Assembly: GCF_023703375.1 (NCBI RefSeq)
Contig: NZ_JAMQGO010000009.1
Span: 1 to 64,000 of the forward strand
Source of the DNA: Lutimaribacter degradans
Lineage (GTDB): Bacteria; Pseudomonadota; Alphaproteobacteria; Rhodobacterales; Rhodobacteraceae
DNA length: 64,000 nt
Direction: 5' to 3'
The position numbers were made by a program, and so were the translations under genes. The notes below the pieces were generated by a model. That model was not told the DNA's origin. It ran no database searches and saw only the letters and a list, made by a program, of their open reading frames with translations. Positions 16,692 to 24,860 of this stretch are shown here, in pieces (within the stretch, counting starts at the first letter, position 1; every line of letters begins with the position of its first letter).

Positions 16692-19502
16692 ATGAACCAG
16701 CCCAAACTTGATACCTCGCCAAAGGTATCGGACGAGGTGCGCCGGACCACCTGCTACATGTGCGCCTGCCGTTGCGGCATCAATGTGCACATGAAGGATG
16801 GCAAGGTTGCCTATATCGAGGGCAACCGCGACCACCCGGTGAATCGCGGCGTTCTGTGTGCCAAGGGCAGCGCGGGAATCATGCAGGTCAACGCGCCCTC
16901 GCGTCTGCGCGCGCCGCTGAAACGCGTGGGGCCGCGCGGCTCGGGCGAGTTCGAGGAAATCTCGTGGGACGAAGCGTTGGAGATGGCGACGGGCTGGCTG
17001 AAGCCGCTGCGCGACAACGCCCCGGAAAAGCTGGCCTTTTTCACGGGCCGCGACCAGTCGCAATCCTTCACCGGCTGGTGGGCGCAGCAATTCGGCACGC
17101 CGAATTTCGCCGCGCATGGCGGCTTTTGCAGCGTCAACATGGCGGCGGCGGGCATCTACACGATGGGCGGCGCATTCTGGGAGTTCGGCCAGCCCGACTG
17201 GGACCACACCAAATTGTTCATCCTGTTCGGCGTGGCCGAGGACCATGACAGCAACCCCATCAAGATGGGTATCGGCAAGATCAAGGCCCGCGGCGCGCGG
17301 GTGGTGGGGGTGAACCCCATTCGCACCGGCTATAACGCCGTGGCGGACGATTGGCTGGGCATCACGCCGGGGACCGATGGGCTGCTGATCCTGTCGCTCG
17401 TGCACGAGCTGCTCAAGGCGGGCAAGATCGACCTCGATTACCTTGCGCGCTATACCAACGCGCCCGTGCTGATGAACAGCGATCCACGGTCGGACGAATA
17501 CGGGCTGTTCCTGCGCGACGAGCAGGGGCGCGAACTGGTGATCGACCGCGGAACCGGGCAACCGACGCCCTTTGACCAGCCCGGCGTGCGGCCCGACCTT
17601 GCCGGCACCCATCGCCACGCCGGCGTGACCCACCGCCCGGTGTTTCACCTGCTGGCCGAGCGCTACCTTGACGAGCGTTACGCCCCCGAGGCCGTGGCCG
17701 AGGAAACCGGCATCAAGCCCCAAAAGATCCGCGCGCTGGCCCACGAGATTGCCCGCGTCGCCTTTGACGAGGCGGTCACGCTTGACCGCGAGTGGACGGA
17801 TTTCCGCGGCGAGACACACAAGACGATGACGGGCCGGCCTGTCAGCTTTCATGCCATGCGCGGCATCAGCGCCCATTCCAACGGGTTTCAGACGGCGCGC
17901 GCGCTGCATGTGCTGCAAATCCTGATCGGGGCGGTCGAAACGCCGGGGGGCATGCGGTTCAAGCCGCCCTACCCCAAACCCGCCACTGCGCATCCGAAAC
18001 CCCATTGTGGCGTCACGCCCGGCGCGCCGCTGGATGGCCCGCACCTGGGCTATGTCCAGGGGCCCGACGATTTGTGCCTGAAGGATGACGGCACCGCCGC
18101 GCGGATCGACAAGGCTTATACCTGGGAAAACCCGATGTCGGCCCACGGGTTGATGCACATGGTGATTTCCAATGCCCATGCGGGCGACCCGTACAAGATA
18201 GACACGCTGTTCATGTACATGGCCAACGTGTCGTGGAATTCGTCGATGAACACGGGCGGCGTGATGAAAATGCTGACCGACACCGATGAGAACGGCGATT
18301 ACGTTATTCCGCACCTCATCTATTCGGATGCGTATAGTTCCGAAATGGTCGCCTATGCCGACCTGGTTCTGCCCGACACCACCTATCTTGAGCGGCACGA
18401 TTGCATCAGCCTGCTTGACCGTCCGATCTGCGAGGCCGACGCCGCCGCCGACGCGATCCGCTGGCCGGTGGTCGCGCCCGACCGCGATGTGCGCGGGTTC
18501 CAGTCGGCACTTCTGGACCTGGGCGCGCGGATGGGCCTGCCGGGAATGGTGGATGACGACGGCGCGCCGAAATACGCCGATTATGCCGATTACATCGTCA
18601 ACCACGAACGCAAACCCGGCATCGGACCGCTCGCGGGGTGGCGCACGGGCGGTGACGGGCGCGGCGCCCCGAACCCCGACCAGATGCAACGCTATATCGA
18701 CAATGGCGGGTTTTGGGTCGGGCATATTCCCGAAGATGCCGCCTATTACAAACCCTGGAACGCGGCCTACCAGGATTGGGCGGTCGAGCTGGGCCTTTAC
18801 GACAGCCCGCAACCTTACCTTTTCCAGCTATATGTCGAGCCCTTGCGCCGGTTCCAACTGGCGGCCGAGGGACATGGCGACCGCCAGCCGCCCGATCACC
18901 TGCGCGAGCAGATCAAGACCACGCTCGACCCGCTGCCCATCTGGTATCCGCCCTTCGAGGACGGCCATGCCGACCCGGTGGAATACCCGGTTCACGCGCT
19001 TACGCAGCGACCGATGGCGATGTATCACAGCTGGGGCACGCAGAACGCGTGGCTGCGGCAATTGCACGGGGTCAATCCGCTGTATCTGCCCACGAAACTT
19101 TGGCAGGCGCATGGTTTCGAAGATGGCGACTGGGCGCAGGTCAGCTCGGTGCATGGCACGATCACGGTGCCGGTGGCGCATATGGCCGCGCTGAACGAAA
19201 ACACGGTCTGGACGTGGAATGCCATCGGCAAGCGCAAGGGCGCCTGGGCGCTGGATGAAAACGCCCCCGAGGCGCGCAAGGGCTTTTTGCTGAACCACCT
19301 GATCCACGAATTGTTGCCCGCGCGCGGCGACGGGATGCGCTGGTCGAACAGCGACCCCGTCACCGGCCAGGCCGCATGGTTCGATCTGCGCGTCAAGATC
19401 GAAAAGGTTCCTGCCCCGGACCAGGCGCAACCGGCCTATCCGCCGATCAAGTCGCCGGTGGGCCAGGGCCCTGAAACGCTGGCATGGAAGGTGGGCAAAT
19501 GA
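16692..19502 (+). CDS. soeA: SoeA, molybdopterin catalytic subunit of sulfite:quinone dehydrogenase
   Basis: This 936-residue DMSO-reductase-family molybdoenzyme has an N-terminal 4Fe-4S site made of C21, C24, C28 (CYMCACRC) and C56 (VLCAKGS). Mo-bis-MGD domains follow (FFTGRDQSQSFTGWWAQQFG, VVGVNPIRTGYN), then a C-terminal cap (HGVNPLYLPTKLWQAHGFEDGDWAQV). There is no Tat signal, so the complex faces the cytoplasm as in Allochromatium SoeABC. It oxidises sulfite to sulfate and passes electrons to SoeB. The start at 16692 has GGGAGAA. Its stop overlaps the start of a 50-residue membrane ORF (ATGA). The specific SoeA call rests on the xsc-tauE neighbourhood and the B/C partners. A formate or polysulfide enzyme is the alternative. 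Confidence 0.85.
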   Translation: MNQPKLDTSPKVSDEVRRTTCYMCACRCGINVHMKDGKVAYIEGNRDHPVNRGVLCAKGSAGIMQVNAPSRLRAPLKRVGPRGSGEFEEISWDEALEMATGWLKPLRDNAPEKLAFFTGRDQSQSFTGWWAQQFGTPNFAAHGGFCSVNMAAAGIYTMGGAFWEFGQPDWDHTKLFILFGVAEDHDSNPIKMGIGKIKARGARVVGVNPIRTGYNAVADDWLGITPGTDGLLILSLVHELLKAGKIDLDYLARYTNAPVLMNSDPRSDEYGLFLRDEQGRELVIDRGTGQPTPFDQPGVRPDLAGTHRHAGVTHRPVFHLLAERYLDERYAPEAVAEETGIKPQKIRALAHEIARVAFDEAVTLDREWTDFRGETHKTMTGRPVSFHAMRGISAHSNGFQTARALHVLQILIGAVETPGGMRFKPPYPKPATAHPKPHCGVTPGAPLDGPHLGYVQGPDDLCLKDDGTAARIDKAYTWENPMSAHGLMHMVISNAHAGDPYKIDTLFMYMANVSWNSSMNTGGVMKMLTDTDENGDYVIPHLIYSDAYSSEMVAYADLVLPDTTYLERHDCISLLDRPICEADAAADAIRWPVVAPDRDVRGFQSALLDLGARMGLPGMVDDDGAPKYADYADYIVNHERKPGIGPLAGWRTGGDGRGAPNPDQMQRYIDNGGFWVGHIPEDAAYYKPWNAAYQDWAVELGLYDSPQPYLFQLYVEPLRRFQLAAEGHGDRQPPDHLREQIKTTLDPLPIWYPPFEDGHADPVEYPVHALTQRPMAMYHSWGTQNAWLRQLHGVNPLYLPTKLWQAHGFEDGDWAQVSSVHGTITVPVAHMAALNENTVWTWNAIGKRKGAWALDENAPEARKGFLLNHLIHELLPARGDGMRWSNSDPVTGQAAWFDLRVKIEKVPAPDQAQPAYPPIKSPVGQGPETLAWKVGK

Positions 19503-19651
19503 CACGGGCCATGAAGTTGACCCTGGCGGCCATCGCCTGCTTTTTCCTTGCCGTGGCGGGCAGTTTCATCTGGTTCGTCGCGACCTGGGACAGGGATGCC
19601 GAACAGCAGGTCGGACAGATCACGCAGCAACAGAAGGACCGTCTTGCATGA
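19499..19651 (+). CDS. Predicted 50-residue membrane protein chained between soeA and soeB
   Basis: This short reading frame starts at an ATG whose last two bases are the TG of the soeA stop (ATGA). It ends in a TGA sharing ATGA with the soeB start at 19648, so it fills the soeA-soeB gap exactly with no spare base. The protein starts MTRAMK and has one hydrophobic segment (about residues 7-30: LTLAAIACFFLAVAG then SFIWFVATW). It ends in a polar tail rich in Gln, Asp and Arg (DRDAEQQVGQITQQQKDRLA). The positive inside rule puts the N-terminus in the cytoplasm and the tail in the periplasm. No family recognised. The double translational coupling argues for a real subunit or assembly factor of the Soe complex, an inference. 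Confidence 0.7.
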   Translation: MTRAMKLTLAAIACFFLAVAGSFIWFVATWDRDAEQQVGQITQQQKDRLA

Positions 19652-20409
19652 CCGAGCTTCCTACCGCGACAGACCGCAAGCTGGGCCTGGTCATCGACCT
19701 TGATACCTGTGTCGGCTGCCATGCCTGCGTGATTTCCTGCAAGGGCTGGAACACCGAGAATTACGGCGCGCCGCTATCCGATACGGACCCGTATGGCGCC
19801 GACCCGTCGGGGACGTTCCTGAACCGCGTTCACAGCTACGAAGTGCAGCCCGAGGACGGCGCGGCGCAGCTTGTGCATTTCCCGAAATCCTGCCTGCATT
19901 GCGACAACGCCCCCTGCGTCACCGTCTGCCCGACCGGCGCCAGCTACAAGCGCGTCGAGGACGGTATCGTTCTGGTCAACGAATCCGACTGTATCGGCTG
20001 CGGACTTTGCGCCTGGGCCTGCCCCTACGGCGCACGCGAAATGGACGCGGTTGAAAAGGTGATGAAGAAATGCACGCTATGCGTCGACCGGATCTATAAC
20101 GAGAACCTGCCGGAGGAAGACCGCGAGCCCGTCTGCGTGCGCACCTGCCCCGCCGGCGCACGGCATTTCGGCGATCTTGGCGACCCGGACAGCGAGGTAA
20201 GCCAATTGGTGGCCGCGCGCGGTGGGATGGACCTGATGCCCGAGCAGGGCACCGCCCCGGTCAACAAGTACCTGCCGCCCCGCCCCCGCGACCAGCTGGA
20301 CCAGGTCGATGTGCTGGCGCCCTACCTGGAGCCCGTCGCGCAAGAGCCGCGCGGCTTTCTGGGCTGGCTCGACCGCGCGCTCGATCAAATGCCTGGCGGC
20401 AAGGAGTAA
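19648..20409 (+). CDS. soeB: SoeB, iron-sulfur electron-transfer subunit
   Basis: This 253-residue ferredoxin-type subunit has four cysteine clusters: CVGCHACVISC (about 21-31), CLHCDNAPCVTVCP (about 83-96), CIGCGLCAWACP (about 116-127), and CTLCVDRI with CVRTCP (about 143-170). They can hold four 4Fe-4S centres, as in DmsB/PsrB-type subunits. It carries electrons from the molybdopterin subunit SoeA to the membrane subunit SoeC. The start overlaps the stop of the small membrane ORF, and soeC begins 5 bases after its stop. The C-terminal 60 residues are proline-rich and probably lie against the membrane subunit. Confidence 0.9.
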   Translation: MTELPTATDRKLGLVIDLDTCVGCHACVISCKGWNTENYGAPLSDTDPYGADPSGTFLNRVHSYEVQPEDGAAQLVHFPKSCLHCDNAPCVTVCPTGASYKRVEDGIVLVNESDCIGCGLCAWACPYGAREMDAVEKVMKKCTLCVDRIYNENLPEEDREPVCVRTCPAGARHFGDLGDPDSEVSQLVAARGGMDLMPEQGTAPVNKYLPPRPRDQLDQVDVLAPYLEPVAQEPRGFLGWLDRALDQMPGGKE

Positions 20410-20414
20410 CGCCG

Positions 20415-21284
20415 ATGCACCCTGCCCCCTCTATCATCCTGTTCACCACGCTGTCCGGGCTTGGCTTTGGCTTGCTGGCCTTTCTCGGCCTCGGCATGCC
20501 GGGCGCGACCGGCTGGGTGGCATTTGCCTTTTTCGCGATCGGGTTTGCGCTGGCGGGGGGCGGGCTCGTTGCCTCGACCTTTCACCTGGGCCACCCCGAA
20601 CGCGCGCTCAAGGCGTTCACCCAGTGGCGCACAAGCTGGCTGAGCCGCGAAGCGTGGACCAGCCTGGCCACCCTGTCGGTGATGGGCCTTTATGCGATCG
20701 GGCGGGTATTCTTTGACGCCAGCTGGCAACCGCTGGGCTGGCTGGGCGCGGCATTGTCGGTGGCGACGGTCTATTGCACGGCGATGATCTACACCTCGAT
20801 CAAGGCCGTGCCGCGCTGGAACACGGGGCTGACCCCGCTGCATTTCCTGACCCTGTCGGCCGGCGGCGGCGCCCTTCTGGCCGGGGAGGTCAGCCTGGCC
20901 GCGCCACTGCTGGCGCTGGCCGCGGCGGTGCAGGTGCTGGTGTGGATGCAGGGCGACGGCGCGCTGGCCCGATCGGGCACGACAATGGCCAGCGCCACGG
21001 GGCTGTCATCGGGTGCGGCGCGGGCCTTTGAGCCACCCCATACCGGCACCAACTACCTGTTGCGCGAAATGGTCCACGTGGTGGGCCGCAAACACAGCCG
21101 CCGCCTGCGCGTATTGGCGCTGATCCTGGGCTATGGCCTGCCGATCCTGCTGCTTTTGCTGCCCTTCACTCACTGGTTGGGGTTGCTCGCGATGCTGACG
21201 CATATCCTGGGCATCCTTGCCGCGCGCTGGCTGTTCTTTGCCGAGGCCGAGCATGTCGTGGGGCTTTATTACGGCAAGCGCTGA
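20415..21284 (+). CDS. soeC: SoeC, membrane anchor / quinone-reducing subunit (DmsC type)
   Basis: This 289-residue DmsC-family membrane anchor has about eight hydrophobic segments. It begins MHPAPSIILFTTLSGLGFGLLAFLG and contains the family stretch ASTFHLGHPERALKAFTQWRTSWLSREAW, with conserved His and Arg near the quinone site, and RWLFFAEAEHVVGLYY at the end. It would anchor SoeAB on the cytoplasmic face and reduce quinone. Last gene of the sulfite unit, followed by a convergent region holding a dispersed hairpin repeat at 21341. Transcription of tauE-soeA-orf-soeB-soeC as one unit is likely because the gaps are 31 bases or less. Confidence 0.88.
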   Translation: MHPAPSIILFTTLSGLGFGLLAFLGLGMPGATGWVAFAFFAIGFALAGGGLVASTFHLGHPERALKAFTQWRTSWLSREAWTSLATLSVMGLYAIGRVFFDASWQPLGWLGAALSVATVYCTAMIYTSIKAVPRWNTGLTPLHFLTLSAGGGALLAGEVSLAAPLLALAAAVQVLVWMQGDGALARSGTTMASATGLSSGAARAFEPPHTGTNYLLREMVHVVGRKHSRRLRVLALILGYGLPILLLLLPFTHWLGLLAMLTHILGILAARWLFFAEAEHVVGLYYGKR

Positions 21285-21340
21285 ACCAGCGGCCGCGCCT
21301 GCGGCGCGACAGGGTGTCATGCGCTCGGGCCGCGCAGGCC

Positions 21341-21387
21341 TTGGGGCGCTGCCCCAAACCCCGGGGTATTTCCGGCAAGAGGAAAAC
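21341..21387 (+). repeat. Dispersed intergenic hairpin repeat, copy B
   Basis: TTGGGGC-N3-GCCCCAA (21341-21357) is followed by ACCCCGGGGTATTT and GGCAAGAGGAAAA. It has the same layout as copies at 963 and 35411, though the hairpin arms differ. It lies between convergent genes and may act as a terminator for soeC. Confidence 0.7.
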
Positions 21388-21450
21388 AAGGCCCTTCTTG
21401 CCGGGCATGGTGACCGCCTGCCGGGCGCGGCGCAGGCGGGCCCATTCGGG

Positions 21451-22095
21451 CTACTTGCGTTTCCAGCTGTCGCGCCAGCGGCGAAACCGGCCCCGCGTGT
21501 CGGAGAAACTGTCGCCGGCCGCGTCGAAACCTTCGCCGATATCTTCGAGCATCGGGTCGATCCGCGCCGCGCGGAAACGGCGCCAGCGCACCCAGATGGC
21601 CCAGCTCACCGCGGCGACGATCGTGAGGATCACGATGTTCAGCCAAGGGATGATCCGCACGTCGGGCCCGTCTACCGCGCGCACGCTGATGGCGTTGGGA
21701 TAGATCGACAGGAATTCGTTGCGCCAGCCGTAATGCGTGATCACCGCCCATTGCGGGTCGTTCGGGGTTGAGCGCAGGTTGTTCGCCTCGGCCTGCAAGT
21801 TCGCCGTGTCGAACTTGAAATAGGGCGGCCAGCCCCAGCCGGTATCCTCGTTGCGGTAGATCATCGGGCGATCGTCGGTGCGGAATGCCTGGATGAAGAA
21901 CACGTCACGGTTCACCGTGCCTTCGGCATCGCCGGTGCCCTGGTTGGTCCAGAAGATCGAGTTTTCGCCGAAATCTATCCGCTTTTCATACGTGTCTGCG
22001 ATGCGCGCCACGTCATGCTGCGGCAGCGTGTAGTGAAAGAACGCCACGACCAGCACCCAGAAGGTGATCACAAACGCCCATTTGACATAAAACAT
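21451..22095 (-). CDS. DUF1523-family membrane protein
   Basis: This 214-residue protein has an N-terminal membrane segment (VKWAFVITFWVLVVAFFHYTL) and a second near residues 150-170 (WLNIVILTIVAAVSWAIWV). Between them is a periplasmic domain containing VARIADTYEKRIDFGENSIFW and the tryptophan-rich GWGWPPYFKFDTANLQAEA. This matches the DUF1523 family common in Rhodobacterales, of unknown function. Its start is 13 bases after the stop of an 88-residue membrane protein on the same strand, so the two form a small operon. No enzymatic motif is visible. Confidence 0.75.
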   Translation of the reverse strand: MFYVKWAFVITFWVLVVAFFHYTLPQHDVARIADTYEKRIDFGENSIFWTNQGTGDAEGTVNRDVFFIQAFRTDDRPMIYRNEDTGWGWPPYFKFDTANLQAEANNLRSTPNDPQWAVITHYGWRNEFLSIYPNAISVRAVDGPDVRIIPWLNIVILTIVAAVSWAIWVRWRRFRAARIDPMLEDIGEGFDAAGDSFSDTRGRFRRWRDSWKRK

Positions 22096-22108
22096 TATGC
22101 GGCCCCGC

Positions 22109-22375
22109 TTAGTGGAAATTCGTCAGGTAGATGATGATCGTCACGGTGACCAGGGGCAAGACATAGACGCCCAGGATCAGTTTCTTGCGCAGCGATCCGT
22201 CATAGGCGCGCATGCCCTCTTCTATGAAGGCATCACGGTCGCCGGTGTGGATCTCTTCATCCCATTCGCGTTCCAGCTTGCCCCGTCGCACGCTGCGTGA
22301 ATAAAGCGACAGCGAGAGGTAGATCACCGTCAGGACAACAAAACCGATAATCAAAAGCCGTGCCAGTGCCAACAT
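22109..22375 (-). CDS. Small membrane protein of unknown function
   Basis: This 88-residue protein has hydrophobic segments at both ends (MLALARLLIIGFVVLTVIYL and LILGVYVLPLVTVTIIIYL) around a charged loop (RSVRRGKLEREWDEEIHTGDRDAFIEEGMRAY). That gives a hairpin topology with the loop on the cytoplasmic side. The ATG at 22375 removes a basic extension with no ribosome site. It is the first gene of a two-gene unit with the DUF1523 protein. No known family is assigned. The pairing suggests the two work together in the inner membrane. Confidence 0.7.
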   Translation of the reverse strand: MLALARLLIIGFVVLTVIYLSLSLYSRSVRRGKLEREWDEEIHTGDRDAFIEEGMRAYDGSLRKKLILGVYVLPLVTVTIIIYLTNFH

Positions 22376-22512
22376 CGTCAGCGCCCCCTTTTTCGCAAAC
22401 CGCCAAACCGGGCGCGGGGTTGCCGCGCCTTGCAAGGTCAAGGCCCGCTTTGTCCTTGCGCCGTGCCCAGGCAGGCCGCGCATGTGCAGGTTTGTCTACC
22501 TGATAATCGCGC

Positions 22513-22794
22513 TCAAGAAAATCGGTCACCCGGGTTTTCCGGGTTTTCGCCCTTCTCGCGTTCCGGCGCAGCACCGGCCTGGTCATCGCGTTTCCTGTCC
22601 ATCAAGTAGGCCGCGCCACCGATTGCACAGAACAGGATCAGCCACAGGCCCTTGGGCACAGCGCCCAGGCCTAAGCTGTCGAACCATGCCCAGGCATCAA
22701 GGCCAGCCAGGTCACCAAGGCTGAGCACCACCGCGCCGGTGATGCACAGGCCGATGAACAACATCCAGAGCAGTCTCATACATGCGCCTTTCAT
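22513..22794 (-). CDS. Small hypothetical membrane protein
   Basis: This 93-residue protein has two hydrophobic segments (MLFIGLCITGAVVLSLG and GLWLILFCAIGGAAYLM) and a charged C-terminal tail (DRKRDDQAGAAPEREKGENPEN). Start could be 22794 (AAGGG upstream) or the internal ATG at 22779 (AAAGG upstream). Both give a membrane protein. No family recognised. It lies upstream of, and on the same strand as, the 88-residue membrane protein, with a gap of about 137 bases. Confidence 0.6.
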   Translation of the reverse strand: MKGACMRLLWMLFIGLCITGAVVLSLGDLAGLDAWAWFDSLGLGAVPKGLWLILFCAIGGAAYLMDRKRDDQAGAAPEREKGENPENPGDRFS

Positions 22795-22899
22795 GCGATC
22801 CCTTGCCGGATGGCCCCGGTGTGCAATTCCTGTCGTGCCATTCCATGCGCCATCGCGCCGAGTGTCGCAAAGCGGGGGCTGGAATGAAAGCCGCTATGC

Positions 22900-22909
22900 G
22901 GGGGGGGGG
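22900..22909. repeat. Ten-base G homopolymer in a promoter region
   Basis: An uninterrupted G10 run lies 59 bases ahead of the S58 peptidase start, in the divergent gap. Tracts of this length are prone to strand slippage during replication. Confidence 0.85.
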
Positions 22910-22968
22910 CGGCGCTTGCCTATCGCGCACGATCTGGCAATGTGCCCGCGAATCCAAGGAGGCAGAGC

Positions 22969-23961
22969 ATGAACACACCGGGCAAGCGCAACCTGATCAC
23001 CGATGTCGCGGGCCTGCGCGTGGGCAACGCGCAGGATCTTGCCATAAACACGGGGGTGACGGTTCTGACGGCCGATGCGCCCTTTACATGTGGTGTCAGC
23101 GTGATGGGCGGTGCCCCCGGCAGCCGCGAGACCGAACTGCTCGCCCCCGACAAGACCGTGGCGCAGGTGGATGCGCTAGTGCTTTCGGGCGGCTCGGCCC
23201 TGGGGCTGGATGCCTGTTCGGGCGTGGCCAACGCCCTGCGCGCGCAGGGGCGCGGCTTTGCGGTGGGGGGCCAGAACGTGCCCATCGTGCCCGGTGCGAT
23301 CATCTTTGACCTGAACAATGGCGGCGACAAGGCCTGGGCTGAAAACCCCTATCCGCTTTTGGGTGCGCAGGCGCTGGCCGCCGTGAGCGACAAGTTCGAC
23401 CTGGGCAGCAGCGGCGCGGGCACGGGCGGCACGACCGCGACGCTGAAAGGCGGGTTGGGCTCGGCCTCGGTCACGTTGCCATCCGGGCACACGGTCGGCG
23501 CGCTGGTGGTGGTCAACGCCCTCGGCTCGGCCACGGTGGGCGATGGCCCGCATTTCTGGGCCGCCCCGTTCGAGATGGATGACGAGTTCGGCGCGCGCGG
23601 CGTGGCGGCCGAGTATCCGGACACGCATGTGCCCAGGACGAAACTGGCAGCCCATGCCAATACCACCATCGGCATCGTGGCAACGGACGCGGCGCTGGAC
23701 AAGGCACAGTGCACGCGGTTGGCGACGGCGGCGCAGGATGGATATGCCCGCGCGCTGGTGCCCGCCCATACGCCGATGGATGGTGACCTGATCTTTGCGG
23801 TCTCGACCGGCGCGCGCGCGCTGCAAAGCCCCTTGGCCGACACGCTGACGCTGGGCCACGCGGCGGCCACCTGCATGGCGCGCGCGATTGCCCGCGCCGT
23901 TTATCATGCCAGCGCAACCCCGAATGACACGCAGCCCTCATGGGGCGACCGCTTCGGCTGA
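22969..23961 (+). CDS. P1 family (S58, DmpA-like) peptidase
   Basis: This 330-residue N-terminal nucleophile-type aminopeptidase resembles DmpA/L-aminopeptidase. Visible signatures are ITDVAGLRVGNAQ at the N-terminus, LSGGSALGLDACSGVANALRAQGRGFAVG, and VGALVVVNALGSATVGDG. Then comes NTTIGIVATDAALDKAQCTRLATAAQDGYARAL, where the Thr after Asn is the expected autoprocessing nucleophile. The start at 22969 has AAGGAGG. It would cleave N-terminal residues or beta-peptide/amide bonds. The natural substrate is unknown. No signal peptide, so cytoplasmic. It ends 4 bases from the convergent formamidase-like gene. Confidence 0.88.
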   Translation: MNTPGKRNLITDVAGLRVGNAQDLAINTGVTVLTADAPFTCGVSVMGGAPGSRETELLAPDKTVAQVDALVLSGGSALGLDACSGVANALRAQGRGFAVGGQNVPIVPGAIIFDLNNGGDKAWAENPYPLLGAQALAAVSDKFDLGSSGAGTGGTTATLKGGLGSASVTLPSGHTVGALVVVNALGSATVGDGPHFWAAPFEMDDEFGARGVAAEYPDTHVPRTKLAAHANTTIGIVATDAALDKAQCTRLATAAQDGYARALVPAHTPMDGDLIFAVSTGARALQSPLADTLTLGHAAATCMARAIARAVYHASATPNDTQPSWGDRFG

Positions 23962-23965
23962 ACGG

Positions 23966-24757
23966 TCACGTCAGAAGGGTTTGCACCATCTTGCTATCGG
24001 CATCGGCCAGCGCGTCTATCACGTCGAAATGGTGCTTGCCCGGGTCAACCACATGATCGCAGCCCCAGGCATCGGCCAGCCATTGCGCCTGATCGAGGAA
24101 GGCGGGGCGCTCGTCCCCGCCGACCCAGACCGTGACCGGCAGCCCCTTGACCGGCCGTTGCAGAACCGGGCTTTCGGCGGCGGCACCGGCCTCGTCGAGA
24201 CGGAATTGCGCGTTCATCGAGGTTTTCAGCATGGGCCGCAGGTCGGCCACCGGCGAGATGGGCATGACGTGGGCCAGGCGCTCGGCCAATCGGCGCGGCA
24301 ACACGCCGGGCACGGCCATGCGCGCGACCAGGTGCCCGCCTGCAGAATGGCCCGCGAGCCGGATCGGCCCTGCCACCATCTGGCCCGCCACTTCGCAGAA
24401 CCGCGCGATTTGCCAGGTGATCCGCGCGATTTCCACCTGCGGCGCCAGGTCGTAGGACGGCATCGCCACCGCCCAGCCGTTATGCAACATGCCGCCCGCC
24501 AGGTGCGACCAGACCGATTTGTCAAAGCGTAGCCAATAGCCCCCGTGCACGAAGGCAAAAAGCCCCTTTGGCGTCTCACGCGGGAGGAACAGGTCAAACC
24601 TCTGCCGCGGAGTGTCGCCATAGTCCACGTCCAGCTCGGCCAGGCCCTGTTCGATCACGCCCTCGCGAAACGCGGCCGCCTGCCGCGCCCATCGGTCAGG
24701 GTAGGCATCCGACCCGGGAATATGGGCCGCATTGGCGTAGGCATCATCGAGTTCCAT
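23966..24757 (-). CDS. Alpha/beta hydrolase, arylformamidase-like
   Basis: This 263-residue alpha/beta hydrolase has the oxyanion motif FVHGGYWLRFDKS, nucleophile elbow LAGHSAGGHL (Ser), an acid in GGDERPAFLDQ, and catalytic His in PGKHHFDVID. The HGGYW motif is typical of kynurenine formamidase (AFMID) and related esterases, so hydrolysis of N-formylkynurenine or another small amide or ester is possible. No kynurenine-pathway genes are nearby. The ATG at 24757 has AAGGAGAG upstream. It is divergent from gabD across about 100 bases. Confidence 0.8.
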   Translation of the reverse strand: MELDDAYANAAHIPGSDAYPDRWARQAAAFREGVIEQGLAELDVDYGDTPRQRFDLFLPRETPKGLFAFVHGGYWLRFDKSVWSHLAGGMLHNGWAVAMPSYDLAPQVEIARITWQIARFCEVAGQMVAGPIRLAGHSAGGHLVARMAVPGVLPRRLAERLAHVMPISPVADLRPMLKTSMNAQFRLDEAGAAAESPVLQRPVKGLPVTVWVGGDERPAFLDQAQWLADAWGCDHVVDPGKHHFDVIDALADADSKMVQTLLT

Positions 24758-24860
24758 CCTGCTCTCCTTAACATGGCAACAAATTCGGCCGCTTTGTCTG
24801 GACAAGACTAACGCAGAGTGCTTTGCCTGTCCCGGACCCATTTTCCGAGGAGGGGATATC

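Noticed and set aside
16692..16790. Tat-type twin-arginine signal at the SoeA N-terminus (EVRRTTCYMC)
   Set aside because: The RR pair directly precedes the 4Fe-4S cysteines with no hydrophobic stretch or cleavage site. SoeA enzymes are cytoplasmic.
16653..18812. 719-codon open frame on the minus strand opposite soeA
   Set aside because: It lies entirely over a clear molybdopterin oxidoreductase in the plus strand, has His/Arg/Gly-rich composition typical of GC-rich antisense frames, and no recognisable domain.
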